From: Streptomyces sp. CB02400
GTDB lineage: Bacteria; Actinomycetota; Actinomycetes; Streptomycetales; Streptomycetaceae
Length of the DNA: 53,500 bases
Reading direction: 5' to 3'
Assembly (NCBI RefSeq): GCF_001905725.1
Contig: NZ_LIWB01000028.1
Location: 1 to 53,500 of the forward strand
Made by a program: the position numbers and the translations under genes. This document shows, piece after piece, positions 16,755 through 25,543 of this stretch. Position 1 is the stretch's first letter. The number at the start of each line of letters is the position of its first letter. The notes under the pieces were generated by a model. The model did not search any database. It saw only the letters and a list, made by a program, of their open reading frames with translations, and was not told the origin of the DNA.

Positions 16755-18065
16755 TCAGTAGCCGTCCGCGCCCAGCTCCGTGATGCCTGCGTAGAGCCAG
16801 CTCCACACCCTGCCCGTTGCAGTGTCCTGGTCGGACAGGTCCGGGGCCAGCTCCGCCAGCTCCGCCAGGAACAGCTCCGTCACGTCTTCCTGGCCGCCCT
16901 CCACCGGGTAGGGGTGCCAGCAGGCGTTGCGGTAGCGGTCGACGGCCTCCAGGGCGCGGGTGAAGACGTCGAGGTCCGGGGCGAGCGGCACCAGTACCTC
17001 GTCGGTACGGCGGGTCAGGCGGCTCCGGATGTGCACCGTACCGTCGTGACGGTGGAGATACAGCTCGCCGTACTCGGTGGCGCCGAAGGCGATCAGGTCG
17101 GCGGCGGCCACCCCGTCGGGCAGGCTCTCGTCCGGCAGGGCATCCACCGCCGGTGGGCGCATGGCGTCAAGCGGGTGGGTCTCGTACTGAGCGCTGTGGC
17201 ACACCCACCAGGCGGGCAGACCGACGTCCCGCAGATACCGCCTGCTGCCCGCGTGGATGAGCCCCTCGGGCAGGTCGCTCTCGGCGATGCGCACCACGTG
17301 CCGCGCGCCGCCGAAGGCGTCGTCGACCCGGGCGGCGGTGAGCGGACCCGTCGGCCGCCGCACGGCGGGGGCCGGTCCCGGCGGTGGTTCCTCCGCCGAT
17401 GTGGGGTCGAGGCCCGCACCGCGCGGCCAGTCCCGAAGCGCGTCGGCGTCCGTTTCCACGACCGCTATGCCGTGCACGCTCTCGACGAGATGCCGGGTCC
17501 GGCCGCCGTCCGCCGCGAAGGCCACGGCGTCCTCCCACTCCTCCGGGAGGAACAGGTCCAGGTCGTACAGCGCGGGTGCCTCGGCGGCCCCGGTCGCGGT
17601 CGGCGCGTCGGTCAGCGCCGCCTCGTCCACGCCCGTCGCCCGGTGGCCGGTCGCCGCGTCGAGCCAGAGGGGGCCGCGCTGGTCGGTCACCTCGACGAGT
17701 TCCCGGGGCCCGTCCACACACCGGCGCACCCGGAAGTAGTCGCCGTTCAGGCTCGGGTGGACCGGGAACCAGTGGGCCGGCCGCCACCACGCCCACACCG
17801 TCCGCCACGGCATGCCGGGACCGGCCGCCGCGATCCGGTCGGCGTACGCGTCGTGACCGGTGGCCTTCGCCGCGAAATGCAGCCAGGATGCGAACTCCGC
17901 GGGCGTCACCTCCGCGCCCCCGAAGATCGCCTCGGCCTGCAGGAAGACCTCACCCCCGACACCACGGGCCCGGTCGTCGTGGGAGAGGCGGTCGCGCAGC
18001 GCCGCACGGTCGGCGGTCAGCAAGCGTGCGGGATCTGCCAGTACGTCGTCAAGATCGTCAGTCAT
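16755..18065 (-). CDS. SUKH-4 family immunity protein
   Basis: ATG 18065 (MTDDLDDVLADPARLL) gives 436 residues. The N-terminal ~220 residues contain a Trp-rich block (WAWWRPAHWFPVHP, SLNGDYFRVRR). The C-terminal half has SUKH-4 features: DAFGGARHVVRIAESDLPEG, DVGLPAWWVCHS, LIAFGATEYGELYLHRHDG, and a final helical VDRYRNACWHPYPVEGG. SUKH proteins counter nuclease and deaminase toxins of polymorphic toxin systems. No toxin is adjacent, so it is an orphan. The start has no strong RBS; the frame upstream is transposase debris. Confidence 0.8.
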   Translation of the reverse strand: MTDDLDDVLADPARLLTADRAALRDRLSHDDRARGVGGEVFLQAEAIFGGAEVTPAEFASWLHFAAKATGHDAYADRIAAAGPGMPWRTVWAWWRPAHWFPVHPSLNGDYFRVRRCVDGPRELVEVTDQRGPLWLDAATGHRATGVDEAALTDAPTATGAAEAPALYDLDLFLPEEWEDAVAFAADGGRTRHLVESVHGIAVVETDADALRDWPRGAGLDPTSAEEPPPGPAPAVRRPTGPLTAARVDDAFGGARHVVRIAESDLPEGLIHAGSRRYLRDVGLPAWWVCHSAQYETHPLDAMRPPAVDALPDESLPDGVAAADLIAFGATEYGELYLHRHDGTVHIRSRLTRRTDEVLVPLAPDLDVFTRALEAVDRYRNACWHPYPVEGGQEDVTELFLAELAELAPDLSDQDTATGRVWSWLYAGITELGADGY

Positions 18066-18179
18066 GCGGCCATGCTGCCAGTCGGCGCTGACAACCGAGC
18101 GCGCCCCCGTCCCCGAACCCCTCCCCGCGCGCTTCTTGGCCGATGCGAAGGCCTCGGTGATCTGTCCGCTGGAGGAGTA

Positions 18180-18931
18180 ACAAACCGTGGCCATCCGGCC
18201 GGACCGCCACCGTCCCGCCCAGCTTGGCCGTGCCCGCCCTTCCCGGCAGGCCCTCGCACGGGCCGCAGTGCCGCCGACCGCCTCCCGCCGGGCGGGACGT
18301 CTTCGGTACTGCCCGTCCGGCGATTCCCGCCGGGCGGGCGTTTGAGGCCGGTGGTGACCCAGGGGCCGGCGCCGGTGTAGGCGCGGTCGGCGAGGATGGG
18401 GACACCCTGGCGTTCGCAGATCCGGATGATGCGCTGGGTACGGGCGGCGGTCAGGTCGTGGATGCGGCCGGGCAGGGCGGGCGAGATCCACAGCACTTTC
18501 CCGGCGGGATCGGTGACGACCTGGATGTTCACGCCGTGGCGGCGATGCTTGGCGGAGTAGTCGCCTCGGCTGTCGCCGACCCGGTCGCACTCGGCGAGCG
18601 TGCCGTCGAGGAGGGCGAAGTCCGGTTCGTGCTCGCGCAGCGTCTTGAGCAGGCCGGGTGCGCGGTCAGCGAGCAGGCCGGTGACGGCGGCGACGTAGGC
18701 GTGGGCGATGTCGACGGATATGCCGAAGCCAGCCGCGACGCGGGCGAGGGTGTCGTGGCGGCGCAAGTACACGAGTCCGACGAGCGCACGCCGGCGCGGC
18801 GGCAGCTTGCACCGCCGGTCACCCTCGCGGGTGACGATGAGCATCGTGACCCACTCGACCAGGGTGTGAGGCAGGTCGAGTGCGGCAGGATACGGAACCA
18901 ACAGGGCTTCCGTACTGCTGAGTTGAGACAT
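18180..18931 (-). pseudogene. Transposase with HTH and DDE_Tnp_4 domain, C-terminus lost
   Basis: ATG 18931 follows GAGAGAGG. Residues 1-90 include the HTH region (RRRALVGLVYLRRHDTLARV, FGISVDIAHAYVAAV). Then come the catalytic blocks FALLDGTLAECDRV, YSAKHRRHGVNIQVV, WISPALPGRIHDLTAAR and ILADRAYTGAGPW. After GLKRPPGG near 18345 the sequence no longer matches the family in any frame, and the open frame runs on into the SUKH-4 start region. It is therefore 3'-degraded and presumably inactive. A fragment of a related transposase is found at 16.1 kb. Confidence 0.75.
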
Positions 18932-19198
18932 CGAACACCTCTCTCAACGGCACGGGAGCCCTGTCCGTTGCGCACACCCACCGCACGCCCCGGCGTCACT
19001 CGATCGGTGGCCACGTTGGAAAAGCTCACTGCAACTACCACCGACCCCATACGGCCGTTGAGAACAGGCCCCCGACAGCTCAACTACGTCAGGTCGTCAC
19101 CAACGTCATGGCCTCGTACACCTAGCATGCCAGACCAACGAGCTCCGCCACCCTTCGTTAACACCAATTAGGGGACAAAGCCGTTCGCTACACAGCCC

Positions 19199-19238
19199 CC
19201 AGCACTCCTCCCGAGGAATCTCTCGGGAGGAGTGCTGG
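19199..19238. terminator. Strong perfect hairpin terminator
   Basis: Arms CCAGCACTCCTCCCGAG and CTCGGGAGGAGTGCTGG pair over 17 bases around a six-base loop. It lies about 90 bases after the stop of the minus-strand I36-type gene and most likely terminates it. It also insulates it from the IS debris. Confidence 0.8.
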
Positions 19239-19325
19239 CATTCCGCCATTTTCTGCCTTGTGGATTGGAAGTGGATGGTGTGGTTACGGTGACTACATCA
19301 TCCGAATGGCAGAGTGATTTGCTTT

Positions 19326-19763
19326 TCAGCAGGCGGCGCCCGGCGGAGGCTTTGGGCCGCCACCGCCAAGAGGCGCCCATGACGAGATTACGTCGTTCAT
19401 GCTTGAGCCGCCTACGTAAGTGCCGGAGAGGTTGACAAGCGCACCGCCGGACGGCACTGCAACACCACGGCCCACGTAGTTGTTGTGTTCGTAGAAGCAG
19501 ATCGTTGTAGCACTGTTGTTGCGGATGGACGAGATGCTGTCCTGCAGGTCGGGGCGGACCTGCTTGAGAACGTCTCCCACGTAACCCGGAACGTTGGTTG
19601 CACAGTTCTGTTCGTATGCGTCTTTACAGACAGTGATCCCGGTGGCCGCTGCTCCCGCAGCTCCCGTGGAGGCAGATGCAGTGCCGGTAAGGGCGCCCAT
19701 GACGCCAATCGTCAGTGCGAGACTTGCGGTGGCGCTGGCAAGTCCGCTCTTGCGCATACCCAT
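19326..19763 (-). CDS. Secreted peptidase inhibitor I36-type / crystallin-like protein
   Basis: ATG 19763 has AGAGG nine bases upstream. The 145-residue precursor has a signal peptide (KSGLASATASLALTIGVMGA, then ASAS), so it is exported by Sec. The mature part, with TICFYEHNNYVGRGVAVPSG and GGSSMNDVISSW, matches the beta/gamma-crystallin-like fold of inhibitor family I36, whose prototype is the Streptomyces metalloprotease inhibitor SMPI. Four cysteines could make two disulfides. Coding is clearly less GC-rich than nearby genes. Inhibition of a protease is inferred; structural relatives also include killer-toxin-like proteins. Confidence 0.7.
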   Translation of the reverse strand: MGMRKSGLASATASLALTIGVMGALTGTASASTGAAGAAATGITVCKDAYEQNCATNVPGYVGDVLKQVRPDLQDSISSIRNNSATTICFYEHNNYVGRGVAVPSGGALVNLSGTYVGGSSMNDVISSWAPLGGGGPKPPPGAAC

Positions 19764-20040
19764 AAGGTGTTTTCCTCTGTGTTGGGCTCGTCCAGCTGTG
19801 TAGCCGTCTGTCGAGCGTCTGTTTGTGTGCCTGTGTCAAGGTGCCCATGGGCGGGCCTCGACTGACGGCGGACCGTCAACCTTCTGACCGGGTGCGGACT
19901 TGAGATGTGACAGGTACGGCGCGATGCCAGATTGAGGAATTGTCCCTGCGCGGTGCGCGCAGGGAGGGCGGTCACACGGCGCGACGTCAGGAAGGAGAGT
20001 GCCCTCTCCCTGTTCTGCGTTCCGGCACCGGGGCTGGCCC

Positions 20041-20072
20041 CAGGGCCTCGGCAAAGTTGTCCTGTAGCCCTG
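20041..20072 (+). repeat. Outer terminal repeat, left copy
   Basis: Thirty-two bases identical to the reverse complement of 22940-22971. It is the left end of the ISAs1 element. Confidence 0.85.
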
Positions 20073-20177
20073 TGACGTGGGGGTTTTGTGAGGGAAAGAG
20101 GTGCGCCAGCGTGTTCCGGTCCGGTTGGATGGAGGTTCCTACGCCTTACCGTCCGACCAGGGGATCACGCCCGCGCC

Positions 20178-21303
20178 ATGTCATCGTCCCTCATCCCTGC
20201 ACCTGTGCGCACGCCCGTCCCGGAAGATGAGCTTCTGGTCCAGTTGCTCGCCGGGATACCTGATCCGCGCCGCCGGCGCGGGGTCCGGCACCCGGTCGGC
20301 GCTCTGACCGCGGTCGCGGTGTGCGCGGTGGCGGCCGGAGCCCGGGGATTCACCGCGATCGGGGAATGGGCCCGGGACGCGGGAGCCGCCGCGCTTCAAC
20401 GGCTGGGGCTGCAACGCGGTGGCGTGGACGAATCCACGCTGCGACGCCTGTTCGCTCGCCTTGATGCGGACCGTCTCGATGTGGTGCTGAGTGCCTGGGC
20501 CCTGGCCAGGACCGCACTCGTCGCGGGCCGCAGGGTGATCGCCGTCGATGGCAAGACCGTCCGGGGTGCACGTGGCGGTGGTTCATCAGCCCCGCACCTG
20601 GTCGCGGCCGTCGCGCACGGCTGCGGGACGGTACTGGGCCAGGTCGCGGTGGGTGAGAAGAACAACGAGATCCCCGCCGCCCGGGAACTGCTACAGCTCC
20701 TCGACCTGGAGGGCACGGTCGTCACGATGGACGCGTTGCACACCCAGCACGACACCGCGGCAGTGGTGACCGGGGCCGGCGGCGACTACGTCCTGACCGT
20801 GAAGGCCAATCAGAAGTCGTTGTACGCGCAGCTCAAGGCCATCCCCTGGACTTCAAGTACCCGCCGTCACCAGGACGGACCGAGGGCACGGGCGCCGCAC
20901 CACTCGCACGATCAAAGTGGTCGACGTGCCGGCCTGGGTCGAGTTCACGGCCGCTGCGCAGGTCGCCCAACTGCGGCGCACCGTCACCAGGAAGGGCCAA
21001 CGGACCGTCGAGATCGTCTACCTGATCACCAGCGCGGACGCCCGCACCGCACCACCCGCCGTCCTGGCCGTATGGGTGCAGTCACACTGGGAGATCGAGA
21101 ACCGCCTGCACTGGGTCCGCGACGTCACCTTCGACGAAGACCGCTCCCAGATCCGCACCGGCAACGCACCCCGCATCATGGCCGCCCGGCGCAACACCGT
21201 GATCACCCTGCTCCGCCTGGCCGGACACCACAACATCGCCGCCGCCCTACGCCATCACGCCCGCGCCACCGACCGCCCCATCAACCTGCTCCTGACAGCA
21301 TGA
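20178..21303 (+). pseudogene. ISAs1-family transposase, frameshifted
   Basis: ATG 20178 starts the family N-terminus: LLVQLLAGIPDPRRRRGVRH, ALTAVAVCAVAAG. Catalytic-domain blocks follow: GRRVIAVDGKTVRGA, VGEKNNEIPAARELL, and VVTMDALHTQHDTA with an essential Asp. Near 20850 a single-base change moves coding into the next frame, which reads VPAWVEFTAAAQVAQLRR and HWEIENRLHWVRDVTFDEDR and runs to the natural end at 21303. With the shift corrected the protein would be full length, so this copy was lost recently. Confidence 0.85.
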
Positions 21304-21336
21304 TCAACGACTTTGCCAGAGCCCTGAGTGCGCGGG

Positions 21337-22665
21337 TCAGTTTGTCGCCGGGTAGAGGTAGATCTCATGCCAGTACTTGCCCGCCTCCTTCAGCGGCGCA
21401 ATTCCGAACCCCGGCCCGACATAATGCGGCTTGACCACCAGGTCCGTGACCATATCCTTTCCTGTACGTGCGTTCAAGATTAAGGAACCGTTGTCGGTGC
21501 TGCCGTAGACGGCCCCGTTGTGTACCGCTGTGACTTCCGGAGCGACACGACCGGCCGCCTGGTCCGGGAGGCTCCACAGTTTCTTGCCGGACTGTTCGTC
21601 GTATGCGTCCACCTGAGAATCAACACCAACTTGGCAGACGATTGTCTGCCGACCGTCATGCCAGCAGTCCCGAAGCTGGCTGGCCTGGAGCCCCGAATCA
21701 GTGTTGATGGTGACGATCTGCTTGCCGTCTCGGGCGCGGAGTATCAGGGCCTTCGGCTGAGCGTCCAGCGATTCGCCGACGCTGACCAGGAAGAGGGCGT
21801 CGTCAGCCCTGTCCGTCCTCCACACAGGGGCAATCCCTCCCCAATCCCGGTACGGGTCTTTGCCCGGTGGGCGGTTGGGCAGCTTCCATCGCCTTGTCCC
21901 GTCGGTCACTGCCCGTCCTTCCGGCGGTGACTGGTTCTCAGGGGACCAGTTCACCGACACCGTCTGCCCGGCCAGCACCTGTCCGTCGAAGGCGTAGGGG
22001 TGGAACTCTCTATCCTGCCAGCGAAGCTCGCCGTTCTTTGCATTCAGAATGGCTGTGTAGTGCCCACCCTCGACGATCCGCTCGACGACCACGTGCTCCG
22101 AGTTCGCGGCGAAGACGGAGGGGGTGTCGGAACTGTAGCTCCCGATGTCTTCATCAAGGTCGACACTCCAGAGGGTCCTTCCGGTTCTCGCGTCCACTGC
22201 CACAACACGGAGCAGTCTGCGTTCGGCCTGAGTTCCGGTGGCCTCCACTGGTACCAGGTAGCTGTTGAATATCCGACCGTCGGTAACTTTCGGCAGGGGC
22301 ACCGCGTCATCGGAAGACCCGTTGTCGAACGTGAACGACAGCACCCTCTTACCCGTGGCGAGGTCATGGGCCACGAGTTCCGTGTCAGAGGTCATGTAGT
22401 AGATCGCTCTGCTGTCGACCACGTAGCCCCTGCCGGAGCCGTCGGGGTCGTCATTGCAACACCTTTTGGTGCCGAGGTGTATGCCGTCCGCCGTGAACTG
22501 CTTCGGGGGGTCGTAGTTCGGCAGGGACGGTTCCTTCTTCCGTGTGGGAGAAGGGGGCTTGGATCTCTCAACCTCGGCCCCGTCACCGCCACCACCGGAA
22601 CACGCCGAAATCATGACACTCATGGCAAGTAACAAGGCGCATGGTAAGGGGACTCTGCCGTTCAT
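21337..22665 (-). CDS. PQQ-like beta-propeller lipoprotein
   Basis: ATG 22665 starts MNGRVPLPCALLLAMSVM, followed by the lipobox ISAC, so the protein is probably lipidated and anchored outside the membrane. A Ser/Pro/Lys linker leads to repeated blades: LVAHDLATGKRVLSFTFDN, LLRVVAVDARTGRTLWSVDL, AILNAKNGELRWQDREF, VDAYDEQSGKKLWSLPDQ and LILNARTGKDM. These are PQQ/YncE-type propeller repeats and serve as binding scaffolds. It is 442 residues with lower GC than its surroundings. It lies between the ISAs1 right end and a perfect inverted copy of the ISAs1 left end. Confidence 0.8.
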   Translation of the reverse strand: MNGRVPLPCALLLAMSVMISACSGGGGDGAEVERSKPPSPTRKKEPSLPNYDPPKQFTADGIHLGTKRCCNDDPDGSGRGYVVDSRAIYYMTSDTELVAHDLATGKRVLSFTFDNGSSDDAVPLPKVTDGRIFNSYLVPVEATGTQAERRLLRVVAVDARTGRTLWSVDLDEDIGSYSSDTPSVFAANSEHVVVERIVEGGHYTAILNAKNGELRWQDREFHPYAFDGQVLAGQTVSVNWSPENQSPPEGRAVTDGTRRWKLPNRPPGKDPYRDWGGIAPVWRTDRADDALFLVSVGESLDAQPKALILRARDGKQIVTINTDSGLQASQLRDCWHDGRQTIVCQVGVDSQVDAYDEQSGKKLWSLPDQAAGRVAPEVTAVHNGAVYGSTDNGSLILNARTGKDMVTDLVVKPHYVGPGFGIAPLKEAGKYWHEIYLYPATN

Positions 22666-22939
22666 CCACATGTGCAGATCATAAGGATTTCTGCTCGCGA
22701 GCGGAGCGTTGCGGACTGGACATCGACAGTCGACAACGCGCCACCGGTCAAAGCCGTCTACCACCCGAACTGCACGGCGGTGAGGGATGTGGGCAAAGCT
22801 CCGATCTGGACCGGGATGCCGGGGTACGGGCGATATCGACCGACTGCGCACGTGCCCCACAACGGCGAGAGGTCGGTCGGTACCCGCCCCTTGGACGACA
22901 CTCGGCCGACGAGACTTCCGGGAGCGGGCGACCACGCCC

Positions 22940-22971
22940 CAGGGCTACAGGACAACTTTGCCGAGGCCCTG
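22940..22971 (-). repeat. Outer terminal repeat, inverted right copy
   Basis: Perfect 32-base inverted copy of 20041-20072. No transposase remains to its right; the flanks at 20040 and 22972 show no direct duplication. Bases 22972-23018 hold nothing recognisable. Confidence 0.85.
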
Positions 22972-23022
22972 AGGGATCATGGGTCGTCAGCCCTACCGAC
23001 ATCACGCCTTGAAGGTCAGTAA

Positions 23023-24558
23023 CGGTAGTTCGTTAAATCCGGAGGTAGAGGTCAATGCCGTGTCCGGTGGTGACCGCGTCGATCAGGGCCTGGAGCTCGG
23101 AGGGTGGGTCGGTGTCCGTCCAGGCTCGCCACCACCGGTTGAGGGTGATGGCGGGGGTGAGCCAGGATCGGATGGACCGTAATGCCCTGGGCCAGCAGGG
23201 CGGTTGGGGCCGGTGGGGTTCGGCTGGGCCCCCTCTCTGGCCCCTCGTCGGGGCACGGGTCCGGCGCGGTGGCATCCAGTGGTCCGGGTGGGGCGAACCA
23301 TTGGTCCCAGCAGAAGGAGAAGGCGCAGTTGACCAGGGTCTGGTGGCGGCGGATGGCGCGGTCGGAACGGACTTGGAAGTCGGCCCAGCCGAGTTCGTCC
23401 TTGATCTGCTTGTAGCTCTGCTCGATCCACGGCCGCAGGCCGTAGAGGCGGACGATCTCGGCGAGGTCGGCCGGCGGGTGCGGGCTGGTGGTGGCGTGAG
23501 GTGCGTCGGAGTGGGGCAGGTTGGTGGCCAGGTACCAGGTGGCCTTCGGCGGCAGGCCGGCCGGGTCGGTGGTGGCCACGACCAGTCGGCAGGGCGATTC
23601 GGGGCCGTAGCCGCCCAGGCGGGCATCGGCGGCCCACCAAGTCTCGGTGTGCCCGTCGCGGAAGTGACGCTCCACGGGCGTCCAGTCGCCCGGATGCTTG
23701 GCATCCTTCCAGGCCAGGGCGTGGCCGGCTTCGATGGGGGTGTGCGGCTGGTCGGCCCGAGCCCAGGTGCCGCGGTGCGGCTTGAGCGCGACCACGTAGG
23801 CCAGGTTGGCCTCGCGCAGTGCGAGGTACCAGTCGTCGCTCACGGAGTAGGCGCAGTCGGCGACCACCGCCCGGCAGCCGAAGCCCGCCTCCTTCCCGCG
23901 GGCCGCGAGGTCTGCGGCCAGCTGCGGTTTCGTACGGAAGTCCGGGTCGGACCGGCCGCGGGCGAAGTGGTGGGCGGGGGTGTATGGAGTCGCGTGCAGC
24001 GGGTAATAGACGCGGCCGTCGGTCCACACCGTGGTCACCGTGACGATGCCGTTGTCGGTCTTGCCCAACCGGCCCAGCCACTGCCGGCCCACGTGCGCGG
24101 TCGCCGTGCCGTCCTTGCGGTCCCCGGAATCGTCGATCACGATGACCCCGCCATCGTGCGGAGCTGTCGCCGGCTCCTCGAGCAGCAGCTCAAGCCGCCG
24201 GTCGTTGACCAGCTCGGCCTCCCAGGGCGACTCGGACAGGAAGAACTGCAGCCGCTGCACCCCCGGCATCCCCGCACCCGCCACCGGCTCCGCCCCTGCC
24301 AGACAGGTGATCGTCTTGTTCCGCTCCCTCGGCGCCAGCAGCCCGGTCAGGTACTCGCGAAACCCTCGCCGCTGGGCCAGGCTGAAGAAGAGGTCGTCGA
24401 ACCGGGCCGCGTAGTCCTCCAACGGCCCCGGCGCAGGCGGACACGGACGGCGAGCGGTCATCTTCAGCCCCCAGCCAGCCAGTTGACTCCTACCACCGAC
24501 CTACGACCAAACCGACCTGCCGTCAACCCACACCACCACCGGATTTAACGAACTACCG
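23023..24558. mobile_element. Complete IS701-family element with target duplication
   Basis: Terminal inverted repeats CGGTAGTTCGTTAAATCCGG (23023-23042) and its complement (24539-24558) are perfect over 20 bases. The tetranucleotide GTAA occurs directly outside both ends (23019-23022 and 24559-24562), a target-site duplication. This defines a 1536-bp element and shows it inserted without later rearrangement. Confidence 0.9.
23052..24461 (-). CDS. IS701-family transposase with probable C-terminal frameshift
   Basis: The 469-residue frame contains the DDE domain: RLQFFLSESPWEAE, GVIVIDDSGDRKDG (first Asp pair), GRQWLGRLGKTDNGIVTVTT, FGCRAVVADCAYS (Asp), and LRPWIEQSYKQIKDELGW (Glu). The last ~60 residues are Pro/Arg-rich and unconvincing. 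The neighbouring frame on the same strand gives a better end (WLTPAITLNRWWRAWTD, LQALIDAVTTGHGIDLYL) with its stop at 23033 next to the terminal repeat. A one-base shift near 23200-23260 is likely. The catalytic core looks intact, so activity is uncertain rather than excluded. Confidence 0.8.
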   Translation of the reverse strand: MTARRPCPPAPGPLEDYAARFDDLFFSLAQRRGFREYLTGLLAPRERNKTITCLAGAEPVAGAGMPGVQRLQFFLSESPWEAELVNDRRLELLLEEPATAPHDGGVIVIDDSGDRKDGTATAHVGRQWLGRLGKTDNGIVTVTTVWTDGRVYYPLHATPYTPAHHFARGRSDPDFRTKPQLAADLAARGKEAGFGCRAVVADCAYSVSDDWYLALREANLAYVVALKPHRGTWARADQPHTPIEAGHALAWKDAKHPGDWTPVERHFRDGHTETWWAADARLGGYGPESPCRLVVATTDPAGLPPKATWYLATNLPHSDAPHATTSPHPPADLAEIVRLYGLRPWIEQSYKQIKDELGWADFQVRSDRAIRRHQTLVNCAFSFCWDQWFAPPGPLDATAPDPCPDEGPERGPSRTPPAPTALLAQGITVHPILAHPRHHPQPVVASLDGHRPTLRAPGPDRRGHHRTRH

Positions 24559-24562
24559 GTAA

Positions 24563-25055
24563 TCAGAAAATCACAGGGTTCTCGTCCGGGATGCAGTGGA
24601 CGTGCGGGCCATCGAAATAGCCACGGACTATGTGCGGTTGTCACTGGGTTCCATGGAGGCACCGACGGTTCTCGGCGGCTCCGTATCATGACGCCATCAC
24701 CGATGCCGCCGAGTAAACTGCGAGACCTCGACACGCGGGCCCTCAGACCGGGGTCGGAAAAACCCGGACCCGCCCCACACCTGTGATCAGAATTCATGGA
24801 GTCGATTCGTGGAGTCGGTCCCTGAAGTTCCCGATGAACGCCGCCCTGCTGCCGTCACGACGCAAAGAGAACGGCGGATCCGCCAGGTCCCGCTGTCCAG
24901 GACGAGATCCGGACAGGGTTCTGACCAGCCCGGACAGCATGTGTCTGTCCGGGACAGCCGACTTCCGTTGCTTTCGATCCCTCAGTGCCAGAGTCTCGAT
25001 GCCACAACGGACTTCAGACAGCCGGTCCGTCAAACCACACGATGGGAGAGGTCGA
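24563..25055. other. Intergenic region upstream of the exported-protein cluster
   Basis: No convincing gene is seen. It holds a dyad (arms CTCGGCGGC at 24671-24679 and GCCGCCGAG at 24705-24713) and the hairpin at 24929-24953. The promoter of the three-gene cluster is expected here. Confidence 0.5.
24929..24953. promoter_or_regulatory. Hairpin in the leader of the exported-protein cluster
   Basis: CCCGGACAG and CTGTCCGGG pair over nine bases around a seven-base loop, about 100 bases before the first gene. A related half-site (CCGGACAG) stands at 24909-24916. It could be an operator or an attenuator. Confidence 0.4.
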
Positions 25056-25499
25056 ATGCGCAAACGCTTAACCTCTGCTTCGGGTGACGAAGGGGGGAAA
25101 CCGTCAAGGATATTCCTTCTCCTCACCGCGACGACCGTTGCTTTCCTCGGGGTCGCTGCCCCGCAGTCCGCCAGTGCCGCGGAAACGGCCGCGTCCTGTA
25201 CTGCGATAGCAGACACCCCGCAATACGCGGGTGGGGAAGTCGTGTACAGCGGAAGGGTCAAGTGCAGCCGACCCTACAGCGCGCTCGAGGTGGAAGTGAA
25301 CCTCACCATGCAGGAGGGCAGTTCTTCTGCTACGGAAGTGGCTGACACGGTCAGTTACTGCGAAGACGAAAGTGTGTGTGCGGACTTCGGGCTTCACCCG
25401 AACAAGTCAGGCTCGCAGGTGTGGTGCACCGTCGTAGAGGGCTGGGCTCCCGGCGTCACGGTTGCGACCGCTCGACGTTGTGAGACGCAGAGTTGGTGA
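25056..25499 (+). CDS. Exported cysteine-rich protein, paralog 1 of 3
   Basis: ATG 25056 follows GGGAGAGG. The 147-residue precursor has an extended basic N-region and a Sec signal (IFLLLTATTVAFLGVAA, then SASA). The mature part has six cysteines. It shares with its two neighbours the blocks DTPQYAGGEVVYSGRVKC, then CxxxSxCxDFGLHPNKSG, QVWCT and a terminal CETQSW. Six conserved cysteines suggest three disulfides. No known family was recognised. The three genes are co-directional and closely spaced, so probably one operon arising by tandem duplication. Secreted inhibitor, toxin or signalling roles are all possible. Confidence 0.75.
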   Translation: MRKRLTSASGDEGGKPSRIFLLLTATTVAFLGVAAPQSASAAETAASCTAIADTPQYAGGEVVYSGRVKCSRPYSALEVEVNLTMQEGSSSATEVADTVSYCEDESVCADFGLHPNKSGSQVWCTVVEGWAPGVTVATARRCETQSW

Positions 25500-25543
25500 A
25501 GAGGTTCCGAACCCGCCCGCGACCAGAGAGGACTTGGACCGTC

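Larger units (their letters stand above)
20041..21326. mobile_element. ISAs1-family insertion sequence
   Basis: Left terminal repeat 20041-20062 and right repeat 21305-21326 are inverted and similar (CAGGGC, GGCAAAGT shared). They enclose a frameshifted ISAs1 transposase. A third copy of the left repeat, perfect over 32 bases and inverted, lies at 22940-22971 beyond the adjacent lipoprotein gene. Confidence 0.75.

Noticed and set aside
16755..18590. A 611-residue reading of the SUKH-4 gene extending to 18590
   Set aside because: The first ~175 residues are Arg/Pro-rich and lie antiparallel or out of frame within transposase sequence; protein-like sequence starts at ATG 18065.
20840..20860. 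Programmed frameshift in the ISAs1 transposase
   Set aside because: ISAs1 transposases are normally one frame and no slippery heptamer is seen; a mutation is simpler.
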